64,000 bases of DNA, taken from Streptomyces sp. NBC_00271. GTDB taxonomy: Bacteria; Actinomycetota; Actinomycetes; Streptomycetales; Streptomycetaceae. A program made the position numbers and the translations under genes. How positions within the stretch are numbered: the stretch's first letter is position 1; each line of letters begins with the position of its first letter. Shown one piece after another: positions 55,163 to 64,000 of the stretch. The notes below the pieces were generated by a model. That model searched no databases, was not told the DNA's origin, and saw nothing but the letters and a program-made list of their open reading frames with translations. The DNA lies in NCBI RefSeq assembly GCF_036178845.1, contig NZ_CP108070.1:2666001-2730000 (forward strand), read 5' to 3'.

Positions 55163-55999
55163 TCAGATGCCTCGCTGGCTCGCGTAGAAGACCAGCCGGT
55201 ACTTGCCGATCTGCACCTCGTCACCGTTCGACAGCGGGACCGAGTCGATTCGCTCCCTGTTGACGTACGTACCGTTCAGGCTGCCCACGTCGGCGACCGT
55301 GAACGAGCCGTCCGCGGCGCGACGGAACTCCACATGCCGACGCGACACGGTCACGTCGTCCAGGAAGATGTCGCTCTGCGGATGACGCCCGGCCGTGGTC
55401 AGGTCACTGTCCAGCAGGAAGCGGCTGCCCGAGTTCGGACCGCGGCGCACCACCAGGAGCGCCGAGCCGAGCGGCAGCGCGTCGACGGCCGCCTGCGCCT
55501 CCGGAGAGAGCGTCGGCATCTGCGTCTGGCCGGTGACCTCGGCATCGTAGGCCTCGAGGCCCGAGATGGAGATCGTGGACGTGGTCTCGGACGGACGCTC
55601 CGGGACCGCACCGGGTCGCAGCGGCGCACCGCAGTTGGAGCAGAAGCGGCTGTTCTCCGCGTTGCGGTTACCGCACCTCGTACACACCAGGGCCGACATG
55701 GACGGATCCTCCTGCCGCGGCTGCCCCCCAGGGGCATGGGACGCGTACGGGTCGGAGGCGAACCCTCCACCCGCACTTGAGGCTGACGGTTCCCCGAAAC
55801 CTATGCGTCCGGACTGGGCAGGGTCAACAGACGGCGCGCCCTGACCACCGGGAATGTCACCGACCTGGTCCCGGAACAGCGGGCGGTCGCCGCTCTGGCC
55901 CTCCGCGTCTCCATGGCGTGGTGCACGGTGTCGGGCAGTCGCGTTGTCGCTGCCCTCTCCTCGTGCGCTCTTGCCGAACAACTTCGCAAACAACTTCAC
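55163..55999 (-). CDS. garA: FHA-domain protein, GarA/OdhI-like, with N-terminal extension and zinc ribbon
   Basis: The 278-residue protein has an N-terminal variable region (1-100), a zinc ribbon (C106, C109, C120, C123), the phospho-motif ETTSTI (138-143) and an FHA domain (about 180-270) with GRH, SRRH and NGTYVN. GarA binds and inhibits 2-oxoglutarate dehydrogenase or activates glutamate synthase until phosphorylated on the ETTS threonines by PknB/PknG. An internal ATG at 55699, with AGGAGG 8 nt upstream, could give a 178-residue form starting at the zinc ribbon. Confidence 0.93.
   Translation of the reverse strand: MKLFAKLFGKSARGEGSDNATARHRAPRHGDAEGQSGDRPLFRDQVGDIPGGQGAPSVDPAQSGRIGFGEPSASSAGGGFASDPYASHAPGGQPRQEDPSMSALVCTRCGNRNAENSRFCSNCGAPLRPGAVPERPSETTSTISISGLEAYDAEVTGQTQMPTLSPEAQAAVDALPLGSALLVVRRGPNSGSRFLLDSDLTTAGRHPQSDIFLDDVTVSRRHVEFRRAADGSFTVADVGSLNGTYVNRERIDSVPLSNGDEVQIGKYRLVFYASQRGI
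55708..55713 (-). promoter_or_regulatory. Strong internal Shine-Dalgarno within garA
   Basis: AGGAGG on the minus strand lies 8 nt upstream of an in-frame ATG at 55699 (M101), just before the zinc ribbon. The full-length GTG at 55999 has a weaker AAGGGG-type site. Confidence 0.65.
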
Positions 56000-56189
56000 G
56001 GGCGATTCCCCTTGACCGAAACAGACCCGCCCGTGGGGCAGGACGAACACTGATTGAACACACCGGTCGACCCGGACATCCTCACAACGTCCGTATCCAC
56101 CAGACAGTTTCCACCACGCACCACCCATTCGGTGCGCCGACCCCCCGCAACCTCATGCCCTCGCCGGACGACGCCCATGCACCCCCGGT

Positions 56190-57032
56190 TCACTGGGAGG
56201 ACGACCGAGCGTAGTCAGGCTGCTTCGCAGCCCGCAAGGCGTCCACAATGATCTTCGTCGCACGCTCCACCGTGACGGTGGCCTGCTCCTTCTCGAGAGT
56301 CTGCACCACACCCCCGGGGATGTTGAGCGCCGGCTCAAGGTCCTGCGGCTTACCGATGACCTTGAAACGATAGGGCTGGGTGATCTTGTTCCCGTCGACG
56401 CTCACGCCCTTGCCGGAGTCCGCCAGATAGGTGCTGGCGACGACCCGTACACCGTTCACCTCGATCGCCTCCGCGCCGGCGGCGCGTAGTTCCTGGATCG
56501 CGTCAAGCAGCATGTCGGCCTTGACCGTCCCCTTCGTGTCGTTGATCGTCAGCGTGATGCCGGGTCCCTGCGCCGCCACCGTGCCCGCCAGAATGCCGAG
56601 TTGCTTCTCCTTCTCGGCGGTCTGCTTGCGGGCCTCCGCGGCCTGGTTCGAGCTGTTCTCCAGCTCGGTGCGCTGATCTTCGAGACCCTGCTTCTCGTCT
56701 TCTAGACGCTGCGTACGGTTGTCGAGTTCATCGAGGATGCGTACGAGATCTTCCTGGCGCGCGCCGCGCAGGGCGCTGCCGCTGTCACTGTTGGAGGCCA
56801 CCTGGACGGCCAGACCGAAGCCGAGGCCGAACAGAAGCAGGGCGACGATGAGTTGCGCGCGGGTGACCCGCGGCGGCCACACCCCCTTCACCAGCCGCTG
56901 CCGGCCGGTCAGCGACGGCTCGTCCTTCTCGTCACGCTGCTCGGACTCCGAACTCTCGGGAGCCTCGGCCGGGACCTCTTCGGGAAGCTCCCTGCGCAGC
57001 CGGTTCTCGGGCGTCTCGCCTTCGTTGCTCAT
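56190..57032 (-). CDS. DUF881 membrane-anchored protein
   Basis: The 280-residue protein has an acidic N-terminus, one TM helix (AQLIVALLLFGLGFGLAVQVA), a coiled coil (about residues 90-150, E/Q/K-rich) and a DUF881 domain with AAQGPGITLTINDTKG and NGVRVVASTYL. M. tuberculosis Rv1825 is its positional counterpart. ATG 57032 and GTG 57041 are both possible; the GTG would overlap the upstream stop as GTGA. Confidence 0.9.
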   Translation of the reverse strand: MSNEGETPENRLRRELPEEVPAEAPESSESEQRDEKDEPSLTGRQRLVKGVWPPRVTRAQLIVALLLFGLGFGLAVQVASNSDSGSALRGARQEDLVRILDELDNRTQRLEDEKQGLEDQRTELENSSNQAAEARKQTAEKEKQLGILAGTVAAQGPGITLTINDTKGTVKADMLLDAIQELRAAGAEAIEVNGVRVVASTYLADSGKGVSVDGNKITQPYRFKVIGKPQDLEPALNIPGGVVQTLEKEQATVTVERATKIIVDALRAAKQPDYARSSSQ

Positions 57033-57037
57033 CGGCC

Positions 57038-57370
57038 TCACGCCCGGAAGACGTGCCGGCGGATCGCCGCGGCGTTGGAGAAGATGCGGATGCCGAGGAC
57101 GACCACGACGCCGGTGGAGAGTTGGGCGCCCACGCCCAACTTGTCGCCCAGGAAGACGATCAGCGCGGCCACGACCACGTTCGACAGGAAGGAGACCACG
57201 AAGACCTTGTCGTCGAAGATGCCGTCGAGCATCGCCCGCAGCCCTCCGAAGACGGCGTCCAGCGCCGCCACGACGGCGATCGGAAGGTAAGGCTCGACGA
57301 CCGCCGGAACCTCGGGCCGGACCAACAATCCAGCCACGACTCCCACGACGAGGCCCAGTACGGCGATCAC
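57038..57370 (-). CDS. sbp: Small basic family protein (DUF1290)
   Basis: The 110-residue integral membrane protein has three helices and the conserved LPIAVVAALDAVFGGLRAMLDGIFDDKVFVVSFLSNVVVAALIVFLGDKLG. It matches the family encoded between DUF881 genes in actinobacteria (Rv1824). GTG 57370 overlaps the preceding DUF881 stop (GTGA). Possible link to sporulation or envelope is inferred from conserved neighbours. Confidence 0.93.
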   Translation of the reverse strand: MIAVLGLVVGVVAGLLVRPEVPAVVEPYLPIAVVAALDAVFGGLRAMLDGIFDDKVFVVSFLSNVVVAALIVFLGDKLGVGAQLSTGVVVVLGIRIFSNAAAIRRHVFRA

Positions 57371-58263
57371 GATGTGCCCTTCTCTGTGCTCGGCTGCGCT
57401 GTACGTACGATCACACTCGGTGCGGCGGACAACTGGACGTCCTTTTCGACGGAAATGGCGGTCCGGATGCCGTAGTTCTCCTGCAAGGCGTGCAGATACA
57501 GGCCGTCGGCACTGTTCTGGAACCTGGTGCTGAGCCGCTCGCCGTCCCCCACCGCCAGCACCGTGTAGGGCGGCACCAGCGGTTTGTTGTCGACCAGTAT
57601 CGCGTCACCCGCTGCCCTGATCGCCGACAGTGCCGTCAGCCGTTGCCCGTTGATCGAGACGGCCTCCGCGCCGGACTCCCAGAGCCCGTTGACGACCCGC
57701 TGCATGTCACGGTCGCGGACGCGCCCGGTGTCGGAGAACCCACTGGTCTCACGAGGATTGCCGTCGCCGCCCTCGGTGGCTTCCTTGGCGTCGTCCACGA
57801 CGAGCTTCGCACCGGGGCCGTGAACGGCGACGGCACCCGACAGGACGCCCACCAGATCGGCCTGGCCGCTGCCCCCCTGCTTCTTCAACGCCTCGTTCTG
57901 CCGGGCGCTCACATCGTCGCGCAGGGTGTCGACGCCGCTCTCGAGCTTGTCCGCGGCCGCGGTCTCTCGCTCGACGCGGTCGATGAGTTCCTGACGCTCC
58001 TTGGCGACGACCGGTGCCGCGATCCGCGCGTTCGCCGCGCCCACGGTCACCACCAGGGCCGCGAGGACGAGACCGGCCGCGAGGCCCAGCTTCGCCCGCA
58101 CCGTCTTCGGCATGCCGCCGGCGCCCTCGGTCTGCTTACGGGCGGCGGCCTCGGCGTATCCGTCGTCGAGGCTGTGATCCATGACGTTCGTGAGCAGCGA
58201 CATGGAGGCGTCCGGGCGCGGGGGGCGCGGAGGTGTGCTCCGAATGGGGGGCTGCTGCGGCAT
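57367..58263 (-). CDS. DUF881 membrane-anchored protein
   Basis: The 298-residue protein has a Pro-rich cytosolic end, DASMSLLTNVMDHSLDDGY, one TM helix (KLGLAAGLVLAALVVTVGAAN), a coiled coil and the DUF881 domain (VHGPGAKLVVDDAKEA, then SINGQRLTALSAI). Counterpart of Rv1823. It starts an operon in which each next gene overlaps by 4 nt. ATG 58263 or 58272 may start. A hairpin separates it from the guanylyltransferase gene. Confidence 0.9.
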   Translation of the reverse strand: MPQQPPIRSTPPRPPRPDASMSLLTNVMDHSLDDGYAEAAARKQTEGAGGMPKTVRAKLGLAAGLVLAALVVTVGAANARIAAPVVAKERQELIDRVERETAAADKLESGVDTLRDDVSARQNEALKKQGGSGQADLVGVLSGAVAVHGPGAKLVVDDAKEATEGGDGNPRETSGFSDTGRVRDRDMQRVVNGLWESGAEAVSINGQRLTALSAIRAAGDAILVDNKPLVPPYTVLAVGDGERLSTRFQNSADGLYLHALQENYGIRTAISVEKDVQLSAAPSVIVRTAQPSTEKGTS

Positions 58264-58312
58264 GCCGCACATCGTCGCACGTCGCGGGCGCTACCTCCGA
58301 ATGGCCCCACCG

Positions 58313-58354
58313 GCGTGCCGGACAGGCCCCTTTGGGGGCACTTGTCCGGCACGC
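58313..58354 (-). terminator. Terminator after the guanylyltransferase gene
   Basis: A 12-bp outer stem (GCGTGCCGGACA, 58313-58324; 58343-58354) with an inner GGCCCC/GGGGGC stem and TTT loop lies 16 nt past the stop codon. Confidence 0.85.
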
Positions 58355-58370
58355 GCGTGTGCTGTCCGTT

Positions 58371-60866
58371 TCAGCGACCTGCGCTGTCCACGACGGCCGC
58401 CCACTCGTCGAGCAGGGCCTCCGCGGACGCGTCGTCAGGCCCCTCCGCCCACAGATGCGTCACCGCCTCGGCGGGGTCGGGAAGCACCATCACCCAGCGC
58501 CCGTCCGTCTCCACGACCCGTACGCCGTCGGTCGTGTCCACGAACCGGTCCCCGGCCGCCTCCACGACCCGGCGCATCACCAGGCCCTTGACGGCCCAAG
58601 GAGTGGCCAGGTCGCGCTTGAGGACATGCGCCCGCGGGATCCGCGCGTCGATCTGGCTCAGCGTGAGCTGCGTCCGCGCCACCAGCCCGATCAGTCGTAC
58701 GAAAGCCGCCGCGCCGTCGAAGACGCTGCTGAACTCCGGAATGATGAATCCGCCGCGCCCGTCACCGCCGAAGATCGTCGACTCCTCGCGTCCGACCCTC
58801 GTCAGATCGTCCGGAGACGTCGTCGTCCACTCCACCTGCGTCCCGTGGTACGCCGCCACCTGCTCGGCGATCCGCGTGGTGGTCACCGGCAGCGCCACCC
58901 GCCCACTGCGCCGCTCCGCGGCCACCAGGTCGAGCAGCACGAGCAGGGCCCGGTCGTCCTCGACGATCCGCCCCTTCTCGTCGACGAGCGAGAGCCGCTC
59001 GCCCACCGGGTCGAAACGCACCCCGAACGCGGCCCGCGCGGACGCGACGATCTCGCCCAGCCGCACCAGGCCTGCCCGCCGCGTGTCCGACGTCTCCGTG
59101 GGCCTGGATTCGTCGAGACCGGGATTGATGGTCAGGGAGTCCACACCGAGCTTGCCCAACAGACTGGGCAGCACCAGCCCCGCACTGCCGTTCGAGGCGT
59201 CCACGACCACCTTCAGACCGGATTCGGTGATACCGGTGGTGTCGACATTTCTGAGCAGTGATCCGGTGTACGAATCGAAGACGCTGGCGGGGAAGTGCAG
59301 ATCCCCGATCTCCCCCGGGAACGCACGCCGGTACTCCTGCCGCGCGAACACCCGGTCGAGCTTGCGCTGCCCCCCTTGCGACAGGTCGGCACCTTGTCCG
59401 TCGAAGAACATGATGTCGACGGAGTCCGGTACCCCGGGCGTCGTACGGATCATGATCCCGCCCGCACTGCCCCTGGCGGTCTGCTGACGAGCCACTGGCA
59501 GCGGTACGTTCTCCAGATCGCGTACGTCGATGGCGCTGGCCTGCAGCGCCGAGATGACCGCCCGCTTCAGCGCACGGGCGCCTCGGGAGTGGTCGCGGGC
59601 CGTGGTGACGGTGGAGCCCTTCTTGAGCGTCGTCGCGTACGCCCCCGCCAGGCGCACGGCGAGCTCCGGAGTGATCTCCACGTTCAGGATTCCGGTGACA
59701 CCGCGGGCGCCGAAAAGATGCGCCTGACCGCGCGACTCCCAGATCACCGAGGTGTTGACGAAGGCTCCGGCCTCGATGGTCTTGAACGGATAGACGCGTA
59801 CGTTCCCCTGGATGATCGATTCTTCACCGACGAGGCATTCGTCGCCGATGACTGCGCCGTCCTCGATCCTCGCGGCCCGCATGATGTCGGTGTTCTTCCC
59901 GATCACGCAGCCCCGCAAATTGCTGTGCTGGCCGATGTACACGTTGTCGTGGACCACGGCCCTGTGCAGAAAGGCCCCGCTCTTGACGACGACGTTGGAG
60001 CCGACGACGGTGTGCTCACGGATTTCGGCGTCCGCTTCGACCTTGGCGTAGTCGCCGATGTAGAGCGGGCCGCGCAGTACGGCGTCGGGATGCACTTCGG
60101 CGCCTTCGGCAACCCATACGCCCGGGGAGATCTCGAAACCGTCGATCTCGACGTCGACCTTGCCCTCGAGGACGTCGGCCTGCGCCTTCACATAGCTCTC
60201 GTGGGTGCCGACGTCCTCCCAGTAGCCCTCGGCGATATAGCCGAAGACCGGCTTGCCCTCCTTCATCAGCTGAGGGAAGACATCACCGGACCAGTCGACC
60301 GAGACATCGGCCTCGACGTAGTCGAAGACTTCGGGCTCCATCACGTAGATACCCGTGTTGACGGTGTCGGAGAAGACCTGGCCCCAGGTGGGTTTCTCCA
60401 GGAAGCGCTCGACCTTGCCCTCTTCGTCCACGATGGTGATGCCGAATTCAAGGGGGTTCGGCACACGCGTCAGACAGACGGTGACCATCGCACCCTTTTC
60501 CTTGTGGAAATTGATGAGGTCGGTGAGATCGAAGTCGGTCAGGGCGTCACCGGAGATCACCAGGAAAGTGTCGTCCTTCAACGCCTCCTCGGCGTTCTTG
60601 ACGCTCCCGGCGGTACCGAGTGGCTTCTCCTCATTGGCATAGGTGAGCTCCATACCGAGCTCTTCGCCGTCACCGAAGTAGTTCTTGACCAATGAGGCCA
60701 AGAACTGGACAGTAACGACGGTCTCGTTGAGCCCATGCCTTTTGAGCAGCCGCAGCACGTGCTCCATGATCGGGCGGTTCACCACCGGCAGGAGCGGCTT
60801 GGGCATGCTTGAGGTCATGGGACGAAGGCGTGTGCCTTCGCCTCCGGCCATCACGACGGCCTTCAT
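58371..60866 (-). CDS. Mannose-1-phosphate guanylyltransferase fused to a degenerate phosphomannomutase domain
   Basis: The 831-residue protein has a nucleotidyltransferase domain ([12 protein letters not shown], residues 6-17; active-site Lys in EKP), left-handed beta-helix repeats (about 250-380), and a phosphohexomutase-like domain (about 390-831). The mutase catalytic loop, usually TASHNP, is RTTPGVP (474-480), and the metal site, usually DGDxDR, is DPVGERL (619-625). The second domain is therefore probably inactive as a mutase. The first domain would make GDP-mannose, used for glycolipids and protein O-mannosylation. Confidence 0.92.
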   Translation of the reverse strand: MKAVVMAGGEGTRLRPMTSSMPKPLLPVVNRPIMEHVLRLLKRHGLNETVVTVQFLASLVKNYFGDGEELGMELTYANEEKPLGTAGSVKNAEEALKDDTFLVISGDALTDFDLTDLINFHKEKGAMVTVCLTRVPNPLEFGITIVDEEGKVERFLEKPTWGQVFSDTVNTGIYVMEPEVFDYVEADVSVDWSGDVFPQLMKEGKPVFGYIAEGYWEDVGTHESYVKAQADVLEGKVDVEIDGFEISPGVWVAEGAEVHPDAVLRGPLYIGDYAKVEADAEIREHTVVGSNVVVKSGAFLHRAVVHDNVYIGQHSNLRGCVIGKNTDIMRAARIEDGAVIGDECLVGEESIIQGNVRVYPFKTIEAGAFVNTSVIWESRGQAHLFGARGVTGILNVEITPELAVRLAGAYATTLKKGSTVTTARDHSRGARALKRAVISALQASAIDVRDLENVPLPVARQQTARGSAGGIMIRTTPGVPDSVDIMFFDGQGADLSQGGQRKLDRVFARQEYRRAFPGEIGDLHFPASVFDSYTGSLLRNVDTTGITESGLKVVVDASNGSAGLVLPSLLGKLGVDSLTINPGLDESRPTETSDTRRAGLVRLGEIVASARAAFGVRFDPVGERLSLVDEKGRIVEDDRALLVLLDLVAAERRSGRVALPVTTTRIAEQVAAYHGTQVEWTTTSPDDLTRVGREESTIFGGDGRGGFIIPEFSSVFDGAAAFVRLIGLVARTQLTLSQIDARIPRAHVLKRDLATPWAVKGLVMRRVVEAAGDRFVDTTDGVRVVETDGRWVMVLPDPAEAVTHLWAEGPDDASAEALLDEWAAVVDSAGR

Positions 60867-60982
60867 GTCGGAAGCGTCCTCCTTGAAGAGACGACGGTCT
60901 AGCCGACTTCACCCGTCCTGATTGTCCCGCAGTTTTCGAGTGCGGGCCATCCGGGCACTTCAGCTGCCCCAACGGGCCGAGC

Positions 60983-61591
60983 TCAATCGGCCATGGCGTC
61001 CGCCCTGAGAAGCCGGCGGACCTGGACCACGTAGAGGACTCCTGCCCACCAATAGAGGGTTGTACCCCACCCGGCGAACGCCCATCCGAAAATCGCGGCG
61101 AGTGACGCGAGCCATCCGCTTCCATCGCTGAGCAGCAACAGAGGGAAGGCGTACATCAGGTTGAAGGTGGCCGCCTTCCCGAGGAAGTTCACCTGCAACG
61201 GCGGATAGCCGTGACGCCGGAGGACTGCCACGACCACCAGCAGAACCAGCTCACGCGCCAGAAGCACAGCCGTCAACCACAGCGGCAGAATCTCGCGCCA
61301 GGTGAGCCCCACAAGAGTGGAGAGAATGTAGAGCCGGTCCGCCGCGGGATCAAGCAGCCGGCCGAGGCTGCTGATTTGATTCCAGCGCCGCGCGAGCTTC
61401 CCGTCGAGATAGTCACTGACGCCGCTCAGCATGAGCACGAGCAGCGCCCAGCCATCACTCTTGGGACCGCCGAACTCGGGCCGGAGGATCAGCCACAGGA
61501 AGACGGGTACGCCGACGAGGCGCGCCATGCTGAGGATGTTCGGGATGGTGAGGACCCGGTCCGTCTGGACGCGGGTCTCCTGGACCTCCAC
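60983..61591 (-). CDS. CDP-alcohol phosphatidyltransferase (PgsA-like)
   Basis: The 202-residue enzyme has several TM helices and the CDP-alcohol motif D-G-x2-A-R-x8-G-x3-D-x3-D, visible as DYLDGKLARRWNQISSLGRLLDPAADR. It makes a phospholipid by transferring a diacylglycerol phosphate to an alcohol such as glycerol-3-phosphate. M. tuberculosis Rv1822 (PgsA2) holds the same position. GTG 61591 has AGGAGG 7 nt upstream; the frame continues upstream into the terminator. Confidence 0.93.
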   Translation of the reverse strand: MEVQETRVQTDRVLTIPNILSMARLVGVPVFLWLILRPEFGGPKSDGWALLVLMLSGVSDYLDGKLARRWNQISSLGRLLDPAADRLYILSTLVGLTWREILPLWLTAVLLARELVLLVVVAVLRRHGYPPLQVNFLGKAATFNLMYAFPLLLLSDGSGWLASLAAIFGWAFAGWGTTLYWWAGVLYVVQVRRLLRADAMAD

Positions 61592-61712
61592 CCGGGGGCC
61601 TCCTGTGGGAAACGAGCCAACGATGCCCCCTGACCTTACCCGCAGCGCTCGCGTCGAGGTGCGGAGGGGTGGCGGAGCCACCGCGAAAACAGACCTGACC
61701 CCGAACGCAGAA

Positions 61713-61744
61713 AACCCCCGTACCGATTTCCCGGTACGGGGGTT
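61713..61744 (-). terminator. rrn terminator
   Basis: A perfect 13-bp stem (AACCCCCGTACCG, 61713-61725; 61732-61744) with a 6-nt loop, and TTTT on the minus strand after it, lies 13 nt beyond the 5S gene. Confidence 0.92.
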
Positions 61745-61757
61745 CTCCCTACAATTA

Positions 61758-61876
61758 GTTCGGCGGCGTCCTACTCTCCCACAGGGTCCCCCCTGCAGTA
61801 CCATCGGCGCTGTGAGGCTTAGCTTCCGGGTTCGGAATGTAACCGGGCGTTTCCCTCACGCTATGACCACCGAAAC
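61758..61876 (-). rRNA. rrf: 5S ribosomal RNA
   Basis: The reverse complement begins GTTTCGGTGGTCATAGCG and ends with CGCCGCCGAAC, matching actinobacterial 5S rRNA at a length of about 119 nt. It follows the 23S gene by about 90 nt. Confidence 0.96.
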
Positions 61877-61966
61877 ACTATGAAACTGTAACTACCGCAC
61901 CATTGCCGTGGCCCGACAACGGGGTTGTTCGTGGTTTCAGAACCAACACAGTGGACGCGAGCAACT

Positions 61967-64000
<2,034 letters not shown>

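Overview
The window is chromosomal DNA from a Streptomyces or close relative. The evidence is very high G+C with strong G/C at third codon positions, frequent GTG starts, many promoters whose -10 box lies about 6-8 nt before the start codon (leaderless transcripts), and gene families typical of the genus: a divergent third EF-Tu (tuf3), HxlR, PadR and MocR regulators, SBP-VWA and DUF5999 proteins, and an actinobacterial rrn operon. From memory the order from tuf3 to gcvP, dinB, the GarA region and an rrn operon resembles one arm of the S. coelicolor chromosome; I could not check this.

Region by region. 1-7.7 kb: the end of a LacI-type regulator, a hotdog thioesterase, a Pro/Gln-rich membrane protein, an MFS exporter, a spermidine-synthase-like protein, tuf3, an AlkD-like DNA glycosylase and a VTT-domain membrane protein. 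7.8-12.5 kb: a thiolase divergent from an HxlR regulator with clear operator palindromes, then a tightly coupled three-gene operon (Gfo/Idh/MocA dehydrogenase, PmoA-like DUF6807, cupin). 12.8-24.5 kb: uppP, a carboxymuconolactone-decarboxylase-like gene divergent from a second HxlR gene, an SDR, an LLM flavin oxidoreductase with an orphan maltokinase-cap protein, lnt, a dehydrogenase, a DinB-like protein, a lipoprotein and ung. 24.6-31.2 kb: an oligopeptide-type binding lipoprotein, two SDRs in one operon, a HipA-like kinase overlapping a DUF3037 gene, a Rieske lipoprotein, a degenerate isochorismatase and a PPOX-fold protein. 31.2-31.65 kb is a repeat island. 31.65-42 kb: a LysR/EamA pair, a MocR/PPOX pair, two more EamA transporters, Clp_N, SRPBCC, PadR, PhzF and CPBP genes. 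42.3-47.5 kb: an SBP-VWA lipoprotein-like gene, a GCS2-type glutamate-cysteine ligase and small Streptomyces-type proteins.

47.6-61.6 kb is conserved core. gcvP is preceded by a tandem glycine riboswitch. It is followed by a PRC-barrel gene, DNA polymerase IV, a MerR regulator (ResR/McdR-like), a DUF151 bifunctional nuclease, an FtsR-like MerR, an FHA protein (GarA), DUF881, a small basic protein, a second DUF881, a fused mannose-1-phosphate guanylyltransferase/phosphomannomutase-like protein and a CDP-alcohol phosphatidyltransferase. This reproduces the Mycobacterium tuberculosis Rv1822-Rv1832 order, except that gcvH is absent here. The block joins glycine cleavage, 2-oxoglutarate control (GarA) and envelope/division genes. 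61.7-64 kb is the 3' part of an rrn operon on the minus strand: terminator, 5S, and 23S running off the window.

No prophage, CRISPR array, transposase or biosynthetic cluster was seen. The least explained items are the HipA-like/DUF3037 pair, an internal GarA start with a strong ribosome-binding site, the catalytically degraded phosphomannomutase domain, the PmoA-like operon, and several palindromes and tandem repeats between genes.
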